Assembly (NCBI GenBank): GCA_016297945.1
Contig: JAEDFR010000083.1
Coordinates: 1 to 10,355, forward strand
Length of the DNA stretch: 10,355 bases
Direction of reading: 5' to 3'
Origin: Lachnospiraceae bacterium
GTDB lineage: Bacteria > Bacillota > Clostridia > Lachnospirales > Lachnospiraceae
In this document: positions 1 to 7,868 of the stretch, one piece after another
Numbering within the stretch: position 1 is the stretch's first letter
How the letters are laid out: each line of letters opens with the position of its first letter
Position numbers and translations under genes: made by a program
The notes under the pieces: model-generated
Databases searched by the model: none
What the model saw: the letters and a program-made list of their open reading frames with translations, nothing else
What the model was told of the DNA's origin: nothing

Positions 1-389
1 TCGTAATTAGGTCTTTTATCTATTCCATTTACCCCAATTTCTTTTAAATACCTCCTAAATTCTTCTTTTTCTTTAGTACTTATATTAGGATTAGGAACTA
101 CTATGTTAAAAAATATTCCCTTTAAATCACCTTTTTCTTTTCCTAAGAAATCTTGATATACTATTTGGCCAGATTTTCTACGAACATATCCTCCCTGATA
201 CTTTTTCAGAAAAACAAGAAAGTTCTGTAACTCCATGTCTGAACAATTTGGTCTAAGTTTTTTCTTTTCCTTTTCAAAGTCATCCGTTGATACCCATTTA
301 TTTTTTTTACTAAATAAAATTGGAATTATTAGTAATAAAGCAATAATGACTAATATTACAAAATAAAACTCTCTAAATGTACCCACCAT
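1..389 (-). CDS. partial membrane-anchored hypothetical protein (C-terminus beyond window)
   Basis: An open frame runs on the minus strand to the left edge with no stop, giving at least 129 residues; the C-terminus is missing. The product starts MVGTFREFYFVILVIIALLL, so residues about 6-24 form one hydrophobic segment. A charged Lys/Glu-rich region follows (SKKNKWVSTDDFEKEKKK), suggesting a single N-terminal anchor with a cytoplasmic or surface domain. Two ATGs are possible, at 398 and 389. An AGGAGG at 401-406 is only 2 nt from the first but 11 nt from the second, so 389 is preferred. An in-frame TAG lies just upstream of 398, so no longer start exists. The first 120 bases are only about 27% GC, against about 50% in a sampled stretch of the rlmD gene beside it, and codons such as ATA, AGA and TTA dominate, which hints at separate ancestry. 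I do not recognise the family and assign no function. Confidence 0.7.
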   Translation of the reverse strand, partial: MVGTFREFYFVILVIIALLLIIPILFSKKNKWVSTDDFEKEKKKLRPNCSDMELQNFLVFLKKYQGGYVRRKSGQIVYQDFLGKEKGDLKGIFFNIVVPNPNISTKEKEEFRRYLKEIGVNGIDKRPNY

Positions 390-542
390 AAATTGCATAG
401 CCTCCTAATATATAATTACAAATCTATTTCACTTCCATACACTAACCGCTTCATCATCCGTCTTAAAAATTCTCGGTTTTATATACATTTTTTCCTGCTA
501 TAAACACAGAAACATATTCTTCAAAAAGGCCCTGAAACCCGC

Positions 543-2027
543 TTAAACCGGAACTTTACGCGACAGCAATACGACCGTCTCCACATGCACCGTCTGTGCA
601 AACTGATCCACCGCCTGCACCTTCTGTAGCTGATATCCGTTGCCGCACAAATACTTCAGATCTCTCGCCAATGTAGCCGGATCACAGCTGACATATACAA
701 TCCGTTCCGGTTGCATCTTAACCATGGTTTCCAGACACTTTTCATCACAACCTTTTCTGGGCGGATCCACAACAATGACATCTGCATGGATTTTGTTTTC
801 TTCATACTCTCTGGGCAAAACTTCTTCGGCTTTTCCCACATAGAATAAGGCATTGTTAATCTGATTCAATTTTGCATTTTCTTTTGCGTTCTCAATTGCC
901 TGAGGAATGATTTCGACACCATGTACCATGCCGGCTGTTTGTGCCAAAAATAGGGAAATGGTTCCGATACCGCAATACAAATCCCACACGGTCTCATTGC
1001 CGGTCAAATTAGTATATGCTAACGCTGTTTCATATAGCTTTGCCGTCTGGACGGGATTGACCTGATAGAAGGATAAGGGCGAAATACGGAATGCAACATC
1101 TCCGATTTTATCGGTAATATAACCGTTGCCATAGATAACCTCATAGTGGTCTCCCATTATGACATTGGTATCCTGTGTATTGGAGCTTTGGCAGATACTG
1201 GTAATTTTCCAATCTTTTCGATCAGGTTCTCCTTCTGTATCCACACCTTCCACATCATAATGATCATTTCCAAAATCTATCTGCAAAAGTCGTTTGACCA
1301 ATGTTTCCTTTTCCGGAAGGTCTTTACCATTTATGACCAGACAAACCATAATTTCGCCTGTAGAAAATCCGCTTCGGATCAGAACATGACGGACAAAACC
1401 CTGATGCAGTATCTCATCATATGCAGGAATATGCTTTTCTTTCATAAACGCGAGTATTTCTTCCAAAATCGGCCGATTGATAGTTAGCCCTAGCTTACAA
1501 TCAGTATTTGCAATAATCGAGTGCGTTCTTCCCGCATAGAAGCCGGCAATCAGATTCCCTTCTTTATCTGTCCCAATGGGATATTGTGCCTTGTTTCGAT
1601 AAAAAAAAGGCTGTTCCATTCCGATAATCGGTTCCGTGATGCTTTTAATATAATCCGCATCAAAGCCCCCAATTCGAATTAAATCATTGACGACTTTATT
1701 CTGTTTAAATTCCAGTTGTTTCTCATAGCTAACCGCCTGAAGCTGGCAGCCGCCGCAAACTCTTGCAAATTTGCATGCAGGCTCCACACGAAAAGGAGAA
1801 GGTGTAATCACCTTCTCTAATCTGGCATAAGCATAATTCTTTTTCGCTTTCATTATTTTGGCTTCAATGACATCGCCAACTACGGCATCTTTGACAAAGA
1901 GAGTAAAACCATCGGCCTTTCCAATGCCTTCACCGTCCATTCCGGTATCTTCAATCGTAATCGTCACTCTGTCATTCTTTGCAAAACATTTCTTTTCTTT
2001 CATATTCTTCTCTTTAATATCATTCAT
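543..2027 (-). CDS. rlmD: 23S rRNA (uracil-5-)-methyltransferase, RlmD/RlmCD (RumA) family
   Basis: This 494-residue protein is a SAM-dependent 23S rRNA m5U methyltransferase. The E. coli RumA/RlmD homologue modifies U1939; in Bacillus one RlmCD enzyme modifies both U747 and U1939, and which applies here cannot be told from sequence. Residues about 15-72 look like the TRAM RNA-binding domain. Four cysteines expected to bind a 4Fe-4S cluster are present (C85, C91, C94 in CxxxxxCGGC, and C177). The methylase core has FYQVN (320-324), the SAM loop DLYCGIG (349-355), DPPRKGCD (421-428), the nucleophile C448 in SCDP and the general base E483 in HVET. All key residues are intact, so it should be active. 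The first ATG (2027) has no clear ribosome binding site; Met9 (ATG at 2003) follows AAAGAGAAG and is a plausible alternative start. It lies 54 nt after yhaM on the same strand, probably co-transcribed. No convincing terminator follows. Confidence 0.95.
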   Translation of the reverse strand: MNDIKEKNMKEKKCFAKNDRVTITIEDTGMDGEGIGKADGFTLFVKDAVVGDVIEAKIMKAKKNYAYARLEKVITPSPFRVEPACKFARVCGGCQLQAVSYEKQLEFKQNKVVNDLIRIGGFDADYIKSITEPIIGMEQPFFYRNKAQYPIGTDKEGNLIAGFYAGRTHSIIANTDCKLGLTINRPILEEILAFMKEKHIPAYDEILHQGFVRHVLIRSGFSTGEIMVCLVINGKDLPEKETLVKRLLQIDFGNDHYDVEGVDTEGEPDRKDWKITSICQSSNTQDTNVIMGDHYEVIYGNGYITDKIGDVAFRISPLSFYQVNPVQTAKLYETALAYTNLTGNETVWDLYCGIGTISLFLAQTAGMVHGVEIIPQAIENAKENAKLNQINNALFYVGKAEEVLPREYEENKIHADVIVVDPPRKGCDEKCLETMVKMQPERIVYVSCDPATLARDLKYLCGNGYQLQKVQAVDQFAQTVHVETVVLLSRKVPV

Positions 2028-2081
2028 TCTACATAATTAAATATAATCGCAAAACAAATAAATTTTTATTCCCTCACTTTT

Positions 2082-3026
2082 TCACTCCATCCGCGTCGCA
2101 CGAACGTTGCTTTCAAACATCCGATTAAAACCAAGCCAGCCGGTTTCCTCGGTACTGTTCATCAATTCAGTAAAGGTCTCCATCTTGGCATCGGTATTGT
2201 CGGCAAAGTTCAATGCCATTGCTTCTACCAGCGCCGGTTTTTTGGGAGAACCGTATTCGAATTCTCCGTGATGAGCCAGAATACAGTGTTTTAACTCACC
2301 AAGCAAAACAGGCGGAAATCCGGGAATCGTCTTTGCGGCTTCACTGACCATTTCACTTCCGATCACAATATGTCCCAACAAATTTCCGTCATCGGTGTAA
2401 TCGTTCATCGGAAAAGGTGACAATTCCTTTGTTTTTCCGATATCATGACAAATTGCGACAGTCAGCAGCAAATCTCTGTTTAAAATCGGATATCGTGTGC
2501 AATAAAAGATACATAGCTCTGCCACGCTCAGGGTATGGTGCAGCAGTCCTCCCACAAAACCGTGATGAACAGCCTTTGCTGCCGATGAGTAGCAGAATTG
2601 TTTTGCAAAATCAGCATCCTTGATAAAAAAATACTCCAATAACTGTTTGCAGTATGTATTTTCAATTGAACCGATGATTTCCTTTAAGCGGGCAAACATC
2701 TCATCAATATTAAAAGGAGTCATGGGAAGATATTCTGCAGGATTATATTCGCCCTCATGACACTTTCTTACGCGTTTTACATTGACCTGCAGCACATTAT
2801 TAAAAACGGTGATATCGCCATGAATTTCCACAAAATCCAATGCATCAAATTCATCAATTCCACCGCTGTACGGGTCCCATATCTTTGCATCCATGGTACC
2901 TGTCTTATCCTGCAAAATCACACTTTCGTAGGGTTTTCCGTTTTTTGTCACAGCGGATTGTTTGTGCTTACACATATATATTTCGTTTACTCTGTCACCG
3001 TCGTGATAGTCTTTTAAATATTTCAT
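2082..3026 (-). CDS. yhaM: YhaM-family 3'-5' exoribonuclease (OB-fold plus HD domain)
   Basis: The 314-residue product has the length and layout of Bacillus YhaM, a metal-dependent 3'-to-5' exonuclease acting on RNA (and single-stranded DNA) in the cytoplasm. Residues about 10-90 form an OB-fold nucleic-acid-binding domain (VILQDKTGTMDAKIWD, then FVEIHGDITVFNNVLQV). From about 150 on is the HD phosphohydrolase domain: LLHHT (161-165), the HD pair at 194-195 in CHDIGKTKE, H219, AHHGEFEYGSP (251-261), and D276 in NFADNTDAK. All expected metal ligands are present, so it should be active. The start is supported by GGAG five bases upstream of the ATG. A candidate promoter lies about 50 bp upstream. 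The next gene, rlmD, begins 54 nt downstream in the same direction, so the two are likely one transcript concerned with RNA metabolism. Confidence 0.94.
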   Translation of the reverse strand: MKYLKDYHDGDRVNEIYMCKHKQSAVTKNGKPYESVILQDKTGTMDAKIWDPYSGGIDEFDALDFVEIHGDITVFNNVLQVNVKRVRKCHEGEYNPAEYLPMTPFNIDEMFARLKEIIGSIENTYCKQLLEYFFIKDADFAKQFCYSSAAKAVHHGFVGGLLHHTLSVAELCIFYCTRYPILNRDLLLTVAICHDIGKTKELSPFPMNDYTDDGNLLGHIVIGSEMVSEAAKTIPGFPPVLLGELKHCILAHHGEFEYGSPKKPALVEAMALNFADNTDAKMETFTELMNSTEETGWLGFNRMFESNVRATRME

Positions 3027-3074
3027 TTTTTCTCCATTCTATTGTTTTTATAAATCAAATTTATTATAATTTCG

Positions 3075-3104
3075 ATTACATTTAGATTATAAAGATTTTG
3101 CCAA
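3075..3104 (-). promoter_or_regulatory. candidate sigma-A promoter for yhaM
   Basis: On the minus strand TTGGCA (3104-3099) is followed after 18 bp by TGTAAT (3080-3075), each one mismatch from consensus. This places the transcription start about 40 bp upstream of the yhaM ATG. The surrounding 200-bp gap (3027-3228) is very AT-rich, so chance matches are possible; an isolated TATAAT also occurs nearby at 3068-3063 without a good -35. I see no other gene, RNA fold or clear terminator in this gap. Confidence 0.4.
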
Positions 3105-3228
3105 AACAATCTTCTTTATATACATCACCTATTTTTTATCTAATATTCAGCAAATTTGGCATTTATTATTAATCAGCTATCGCCTTATAAATAACATTTC
3201 TAATCATATACTTTTTATTTATTTCGCC

Positions 3229-4554
3229 CTACTTTACTTTCGGCCGAATTTCAGTTTCCGTCGTAACATATTTTTCCCCATCATAACGTGCAAGCTCTAT
3301 TTTCACAAAATCATCAGCAGATAAATTGTCCAGACAGTTCATATAGTCTGTCAGACTTTTTATCTCTGTATCATTGATAGCGATTACCACATCAGCATTG
3401 TTAATTTCGCCGTCAAAAGCAGGCGAACCGGGATCTACCTCAGTCACATAAACACCGTACGGAATATTTTGCGCATTATGGATTTCTCCTGTTACGGATG
3501 CCCCATGAATTCCAAGATAAATACGATCTTCTTCATTGGAGAGTTGCTCTACGAGTTTTTTAATATCGGAAATACCAAAGCAAGCCAAAAGAGCGCCACT
3601 TGCTGCCGAAGAAGATTCGGAGGTAATGACACCAATCAGTTTCCCGGATGTATTGACAATAATTCCACTGGAATTAGTTTCACTTCCGGTGATGTCGGTA
3701 GTCAGAACATTATAATGATAATCCGCATAAGAAATTTCTTTTTGATTGGATGTCACAATCCCATAGCAAATTGAACCGCTCTGACCTAAGGGACTTCCGA
3801 CTGCCACAACCGGTCTGCCGACAATATTGGCTTTCTTCGAGTTTGCCAGTTCTATGACGCTCTGACTGCTCCACTGTTCATTTGTCAAGCTGCTTTTGGC
3901 AACCGTAAAAATTCCCAGCCCCGTATCCGGATCCGAACGTAAAAGATTGGCCTCTACAATGTTTTTTCCACTAAATGTAACCATATAGCTTTCCGCATCG
4001 GGCAGACCATTGACATCTGCTAAGATATATAAGGCTTTCTCATTTTTAGCAATGACAACGCCGGAAGTTTCATTGATATTTTCTACTTCATTTAAAAACC
4101 AGTCTGTATCCGTGGATACTCCCGTGACGACCACAATCATCCGGGAGGCTTCCATGGCAACGTTATACATAGCATCGTAGGCCGCCTGATAGGTCTTGAT
4201 TGCCAAATCCTTGTCACTGACTTCCTGCTGAATCTGCTCCGTAATCTGCTCATTAATCTGTGAGTTAAACTGTTCTTCTAACTCTGCATCTTCCTGCTCG
4301 ACGATTTCATCCGTCAAAAGCTCTTCCGGACTGATTTCATCTTCCGTCTCCGGCAGCTCAATCTTGGTAATCTCTTCCGGCGACAGCTTTTTGCTGATAA
4401 CCGGCTCTAACAGTAAAAAAGTCAGACATGCTATAAATCCGAACGCAACTGCACTGACTATGGTAACCATGGATTTTTTAAACAGCTTTCTTTTATTAAC
4501 CGGCTTTTTTTTAATTGTCTCATTCACAAAGGAATAGGATTCTTTTTCGTCCAT
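3229..4554 (-). CDS. membrane-anchored HtrA-like (S1C/PDZ) protein with degenerate catalytic triad
   Basis: The 441-residue product has the layout of a Gram-positive HtrA/DegP-like protein: a basic cytoplasmic N-terminus, one transmembrane segment (about 28-50), an acidic Glu/Gln-rich stalk that may be a coiled coil (58-115), a trypsin-like domain (about 135-340) and a C-terminal PDZ domain (about 344-438, GVYVTEVDPGSPAFDG then DVVIAINDTEI). The protease fold is recognisable from SGVVIA, VGSPLGQSGS (252-261) and SGKLIGVI (303-310). Active HtrA enzymes have NxHV, DxxTDLAV and GNSGG. Here the His region reads LYILADV (175-181), the Asp region DPDTGLGI (208-215) and the Ser region ETNSSG (292-297). 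No histidine occurs before residue 280, so the catalytic His is missing, the Asp is replaced by Gly, and only a Ser (S295) remains. I infer a pseudoprotease or peptide-binding scaffold outside the membrane. AGAGGG 6 nt upstream supports the start, and a good promoter precedes it. Confidence 0.88.
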   Translation of the reverse strand: MDEKESYSFVNETIKKKPVNKRKLFKKSMVTIVSAVAFGFIACLTFLLLEPVISKKLSPEEITKIELPETEDEISPEELLTDEIVEQEDAELEEQFNSQINEQITEQIQQEVSDKDLAIKTYQAAYDAMYNVAMEASRMIVVVTGVSTDTDWFLNEVENINETSGVVIAKNEKALYILADVNGLPDAESYMVTFSGKNIVEANLLRSDPDTGLGIFTVAKSSLTNEQWSSQSVIELANSKKANIVGRPVVAVGSPLGQSGSICYGIVTSNQKEISYADYHYNVLTTDITGSETNSSGIIVNTSGKLIGVITSESSSAASGALLACFGISDIKKLVEQLSNEEDRIYLGIHGASVTGEIHNAQNIPYGVYVTEVDPGSPAFDGEINNADVVIAINDTEIKSLTDYMNCLDNLSADDFVKIELARYDGEKYVTTETEIRPKVK

Positions 4555-4580
4555 TTTCTACCCTCTTTCTTTTCAGTTTC

Positions 4581-4609
4581 AGTATATCGGAAGAGCCTTT
4601 TATTGTAAA
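4581..4609 (-). promoter_or_regulatory. sigma-A-type promoter of the HtrA-like gene
   Basis: On the minus strand TTTACA (4609-4604), a 17-bp spacer and TATACT (4586-4581) form a near-consensus promoter. Predicted transcription starts near 4574, leaving a leader of about 20 nt that contains the AGAGGG ribosome binding site at 4566-4561. It sits back to back with the mutS2 promoter, with 6 bp between the two -35 boxes, so a single bound regulator or local supercoiling could affect both. Confidence 0.65.
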
Positions 4610-4615
4610 GGTTCG

Positions 4616-4644
4616 TTGGCTTTTTTTCTGATGTATGCTATACT
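4616..4644 (+). promoter_or_regulatory. extended -10 promoter of mutS2, predicted leaderless start
   Basis: TTGGCT (4616-4621), a 17-bp spacer and TATACT (4639-4644) with a TGC extended -10 element (4636-4638) form a strong-looking sigma-A promoter. The -10 box ends 6 nt before the mutS2 ATG at 4651, so the expected transcription start falls on or within a base or two of the start codon. No Shine-Dalgarno sequence is present between the -10 box and the ATG. Both facts point to a leaderless mRNA. Confidence 0.65.
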
Positions 4645-4650
4645 TTTGGC

Positions 4651-7023
4651 ATGAATAAAAAAACATTTCGTATATTAGAATTTGATAAGATAATTGAACA
4701 ATTGGCAACCCATGCAGATTCGGAACCGGGCAGGCGCCTTTGCTTACGCCTGACCCCCAAATCAGACCCGGAAAAGATTGGCATTTTACAAAAACAGACT
4801 GCCGATGCCTTGGCACGTCTGTTACGCAATGGCTCTACTTCCTTTGGAAACAATAAAGATATCGCCTTTATCACCAAACACTTATCCATCGGTGGCAGCC
4901 TCAATTCCGAGGAGTTACTGCTCCTTGCCGGACTTTTGGAAAATGTTGCCAGAGTAAAGCATTATAATCGCAGTGACCGCACGGAAGAATTCACAGATTC
5001 CTTAACCGAATACTTTGATGCTCTGGAACCTCTTTCGAACCTGAGCACAGAGGTGCGCAGATGCATTCTCGGACCCAATGAATTTTCCGATGATGCATCG
5101 CCCGCATTAAAAGATATCCGGCGAAAAATCAACCAGACCGGAGATAAAATCCACAGTCAGCTCAATTCCATGGTCAATGGCTCTTTGCGGACATATCTGA
5201 TGGACGCTGTTATCACCATGCGCAACAACCGGTATTGTCTTCCGGTCAAAGCAGAGTACAAAAGTCAGGTTCCCGGCATGGTTCATGATCAGTCTTCCAC
5301 CGGCTCGACCTTTTTTATTGAGCCCGCTTCTGTTGTGGATTTAAATAACAAATTGAAAGAGTTAGCATCTGCTGAAAAAGAGGAAATTGAAAGAATCCTT
5401 ACAAATCTTTCTGCTGAATTTATGCCATATGCAGAGACCATAGGTGAAAACGCAAGGCTGATGACCCGGCTTGACTTTATTTTTGCCAAAGGCAAACTTG
5501 CCTTAGAGCAGAATGCTACGGAGCCTGTTTTTTCGGATAACAAAGTAATCCGGATTCGCAAAGGCCGCCATCCTTTGTTAAACAAAAAAACCGTGGTTCC
5601 GATTGATATTCATTTAGGAGACGGCTTTGACCAGTTAATCATCACCGGTCCCAATACGGGAGGTAAAACAGTTTCTCTAAAGACCTTCGGGTTATTGACC
5701 CTGATGGGGCAGGCCGGACTTCACATCCCGGCATTGGACCGCAGCGAGCTTCGTATTTTTAAAAAGGTTTTTGCCGATATTGGAGATGAACAAAGCATTG
5801 AACAGTCACTTTCGACTTTTTCTTCTCATATGACCAATATTGTTTCCATTCTACGTGAAGCAGATTCTGACAGTTTATGTCTATTCGATGAGTTGTGTTC
5901 CGGAACAGACCCGACAGAGGGCGCTGCACTCGCCATCTCTATTCTCACAAGACTGCATAACCAGGGTATCTTTACCATGGCAACAACGCACTACAGCGAA
6001 TTAAAGCTCTATGCGATTTCCGGAGACGGCGTGGAAAATGCCAGCTGTGAATTTGATGTTGAGACCTTATCTCCTACCTACCGCCTGTTGATTGGTATTC
6101 CGGGAAAAAGTAATGCCTTCGCCATTTCGCAAAAGCTGGGGCTTTCTGTAGATATTATTGAAAAAGCCAAGGAACAGCTTTCGAGTGAAGACAAGAGTTT
6201 TGAAGATGTCTTGGCCGATTTAGAGAAAAACCGCAGGACCATTGAAAAAGAACAGCTTGAAATTGATACCTATAAAAAAGAAATATCCGCATTAAAAGAA
6301 CAATTGCAAAAGCAACAGGAAAAAGCGGATGCGGCGCGTGAACGGATTTTAAAAGAAGCCAATGAAGAAGCGCGAGACATTTTGCAAAAGGCCAAGGACG
6401 TTGCTGATGAAACCATCCGCAATTTTCATAAATACGGTTCTGCTACTCCGATGAAGGAAATGGAGACACAACGCCAGAAGGTCGGCACCGAAATTGCCAA
6501 AAAGAATGCCAAGCTTTCCATAAAACCACAGGCTAAGCCCGTCGGTTCCCTGACTGCAGATGATATCTCTGCCGGTCAGAAGGTAAAGGTGCATTCTCTG
6601 GGTGTGGAAGGCTATGTGGTTTCCATGCCGGATAATAAAGGCAATCTTTTTGTACAATGCGGCATTATCAAATCCAAGGTCAATATCCGGGATTTATCTC
6701 TGGCACAGGAGGAAGATATTACCATTCCTGCCAGATTGAAATCCCAAAGTTCCAAGATCAAGATGTCCAAAAGTCTTTCTGTATCCACAGAAATCAATCT
6801 GCTGGGTATGACCTGCGATGAAGCAATATCCGCTCTGGATAAATATTTGGATGATGCCTATGTTGCACATCTTCCCAGCGTTCGGATTGTTCACGGCAAA
6901 GGAACCGGCGCTCTCAGAAAAGCGGTTTCCGACCATTTAAGACGCCAGTCCTACATCAAATCCTTCCGACTGGGTGAATTTGGCGAAGGAGACGCGGGTG
7001 TTACGATTGCCGAGTTTAAATAA
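4651..7023 (+). CDS. mutS2: endonuclease MutS2 (Smr-domain MutS family ATPase)
   Basis: The 790-residue product has full MutS2 length and domain order. A MutS-like core and clamp (about 1-290) precede the ABC-type ATPase: Walker A GPNTGGKT (333-340), signature region SLSTFSSHM (386-394), Walker B LCLFDELCSGTDP (409-421) and H-loop TTHYSELK (445-452). A long charged coiled coil (about 505-620), a small beta-rich KOW-like segment (640-690) and a C-terminal Smr domain (715-790) with HGKGTGALR (748-756) follow. Family members suppress homologous recombination, and the Bacillus protein also acts on collided ribosomes (RqcU); which role dominates here is not shown. The Smr LDLR motif of several characterised members reads INLLG here (715-719), which may affect nuclease activity. 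The start lacks a ribosome binding site and abuts a promoter, so the mRNA is probably leaderless. It diverges from the HtrA-like gene. No terminator is seen after it, so read-through into the regulator gene 125 nt downstream is possible. Confidence 0.96.
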   Translation: MNKKTFRILEFDKIIEQLATHADSEPGRRLCLRLTPKSDPEKIGILQKQTADALARLLRNGSTSFGNNKDIAFITKHLSIGGSLNSEELLLLAGLLENVARVKHYNRSDRTEEFTDSLTEYFDALEPLSNLSTEVRRCILGPNEFSDDASPALKDIRRKINQTGDKIHSQLNSMVNGSLRTYLMDAVITMRNNRYCLPVKAEYKSQVPGMVHDQSSTGSTFFIEPASVVDLNNKLKELASAEKEEIERILTNLSAEFMPYAETIGENARLMTRLDFIFAKGKLALEQNATEPVFSDNKVIRIRKGRHPLLNKKTVVPIDIHLGDGFDQLIITGPNTGGKTVSLKTFGLLTLMGQAGLHIPALDRSELRIFKKVFADIGDEQSIEQSLSTFSSHMTNIVSILREADSDSLCLFDELCSGTDPTEGAALAISILTRLHNQGIFTMATTHYSELKLYAISGDGVENASCEFDVETLSPTYRLLIGIPGKSNAFAISQKLGLSVDIIEKAKEQLSSEDKSFEDVLADLEKNRRTIEKEQLEIDTYKKEISALKEQLQKQQEKADAARERILKEANEEARDILQKAKDVADETIRNFHKYGSATPMKEMETQRQKVGTEIAKKNAKLSIKPQAKPVGSLTADDISAGQKVKVHSLGVEGYVVSMPDNKGNLFVQCGIIKSKVNIRDLSLAQEEDITIPARLKSQSSKIKMSKSLSVSTEINLLGMTCDEAISALDKYLDDAYVAHLPSVRIVHGKGTGALRKAVSDHLRRQSYIKSFRLGEFGEGDAGVTIAEFK

Positions 7024-7148
7024 CTTAATATTTAGCATTTTTCTATTCGCATTGTATTTTATTTACTATTGAGCAATCAGATAATTTCTTTGTCACATAC
7101 ATCAAACAAGGATGGATTCAAAGATATGTTTTTATATGGAGGTAAGCA

Positions 7149-7868
7149 ATGGCTAACAAACAAAAAATATTAATTGTAGATGATGATGAAAATATTGCAG
7201 AATTAATTTCTTTGTATCTGACCAAAGAATGTTTTGAAACGCAAATTGTTTATGATGGGGAATCGGCTCTGGATGAAGTCAAAAGCTTTGATCCAAATCT
7301 GATTATTCTGGATCTGATGCTCCCGGGCATGGATGGTTACCAGGTATGCCGTGAAGTTCGTATGACTTCCAGCGTCCCGATTATCATGCTTTCTGCAAAA
7401 GGTGAGATTTTTGATAAAGTTCTGGGGCTGGAGTTAGGCGCGGATGACTATATGGAAAAACCCTTCGATTCCAAAGAGCTGGTTGCCAGAGTCAAAGCAG
7501 TACTGCGACGCTTTAAAAACACCTCTGCGCCCGCTGCAGAAGAACCGGCAGCTCCCGGTGTGAAGATCAAAAAAGTGGAATATCCGGATCTGACCATTAA
7601 TCTTACCAATTATTCGGTTATTTATAAAGGCAAAAGTCTGGAGATGCCCCCTAAGGAGCTGGAATTATTGTATTTTCTTGCTTCTTCACCCAATCAGGTA
7701 TTTACCAGAGAACAGCTATTAGATCAGATTTGGGGATATGAGTACATCGGTGATACCAGAACGGTAGATGTTCACATCAAACGATTGCGTGAAAAAATCC
7801 GGGATCACGAGGCTTGGCGATTATCCACCGTATGGGGAATCGGTTACAAATTTGAGGTACTTCTATGA
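7149..7868 (+). CDS. OmpR/PhoB-family two-component response regulator
   Basis: This 239-residue cytoplasmic DNA-binding regulator has a receiver domain at about 5-122, with acidic pocket D11-D13, phospho-acceptor D55 in LIILDLMLPGMDG, S82 and K104 in EKPFD. An Ala/Pro/Glu-rich flexible linker (125-137) leads to a winged-helix DNA-binding domain at about 145-237 (PPKELELLYFLASS, REQLLDQIWGYEYIGDTRTVDVHIKRLREKI, split here by rough position 168-217). All phosphorylation residues are intact. GGAGG at 7138-7142, six bases before the ATG, is a strong ribosome binding site. The stop codon overlaps the start of the kinase gene (ATGA), so the two are translationally coupled and form a cognate pair. 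I found no convincing promoter in the 125-nt gap after mutS2. The target genes and signal are unknown; no gene symbol is justified. Confidence 0.95.
   Translation: MANKQKILIVDDDENIAELISLYLTKECFETQIVYDGESALDEVKSFDPNLIILDLMLPGMDGYQVCREVRMTSSVPIIMLSAKGEIFDKVLGLELGADDYMEKPFDSKELVARVKAVLRRFKNTSAPAAEEPAAPGVKIKKVEYPDLTINLTNYSVIYKGKSLEMPPKELELLYFLASSPNQVFTREQLLDQIWGYEYIGDTRTVDVHIKRLREKIRDHEAWRLSTVWGIGYKFEVLL

Noticed and set aside
481..542. Possible terminator after rlmD (GGGCC followed by TTTTT on the minus strand)
   Set aside because: A T-run is present, but no convincing GC-rich stem can be paired before it, so read-through to the left cannot be excluded and no terminator is called.
1146..1487. 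Plus-strand open frames inside rlmD, yhaM and the HtrA-like gene
   Set aside because: They lie opposite well-supported genes with intact family motifs, have no ribosome binding sites, and their translations show no recognisable domain.
2028..2081. Separate promoter for rlmD in the 54-nt gap after yhaM
   Set aside because: TTGTTT and TATATT are present but not at workable spacing, and a TATGTA at 16 bp matches poorly; co-transcription with yhaM is the simpler reading.
3027..3228. Small RNA or hidden gene in the AT-rich gap between yhaM and the HtrA-like gene
   Set aside because: No open frame with a ribosome binding site and no stable GC-containing hairpin was found; only a candidate yhaM promoter is supported.
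7024..7148. Promoter or regulator-binding direct repeat upstream of the response regulator
   Set aside because: TTGTAT, TTGAGC and TTGTCA occur but none has a -10 box at 16-18 bp, and the GCATT repeats 14 bp apart are too short and too AT-rich to be meaningful.
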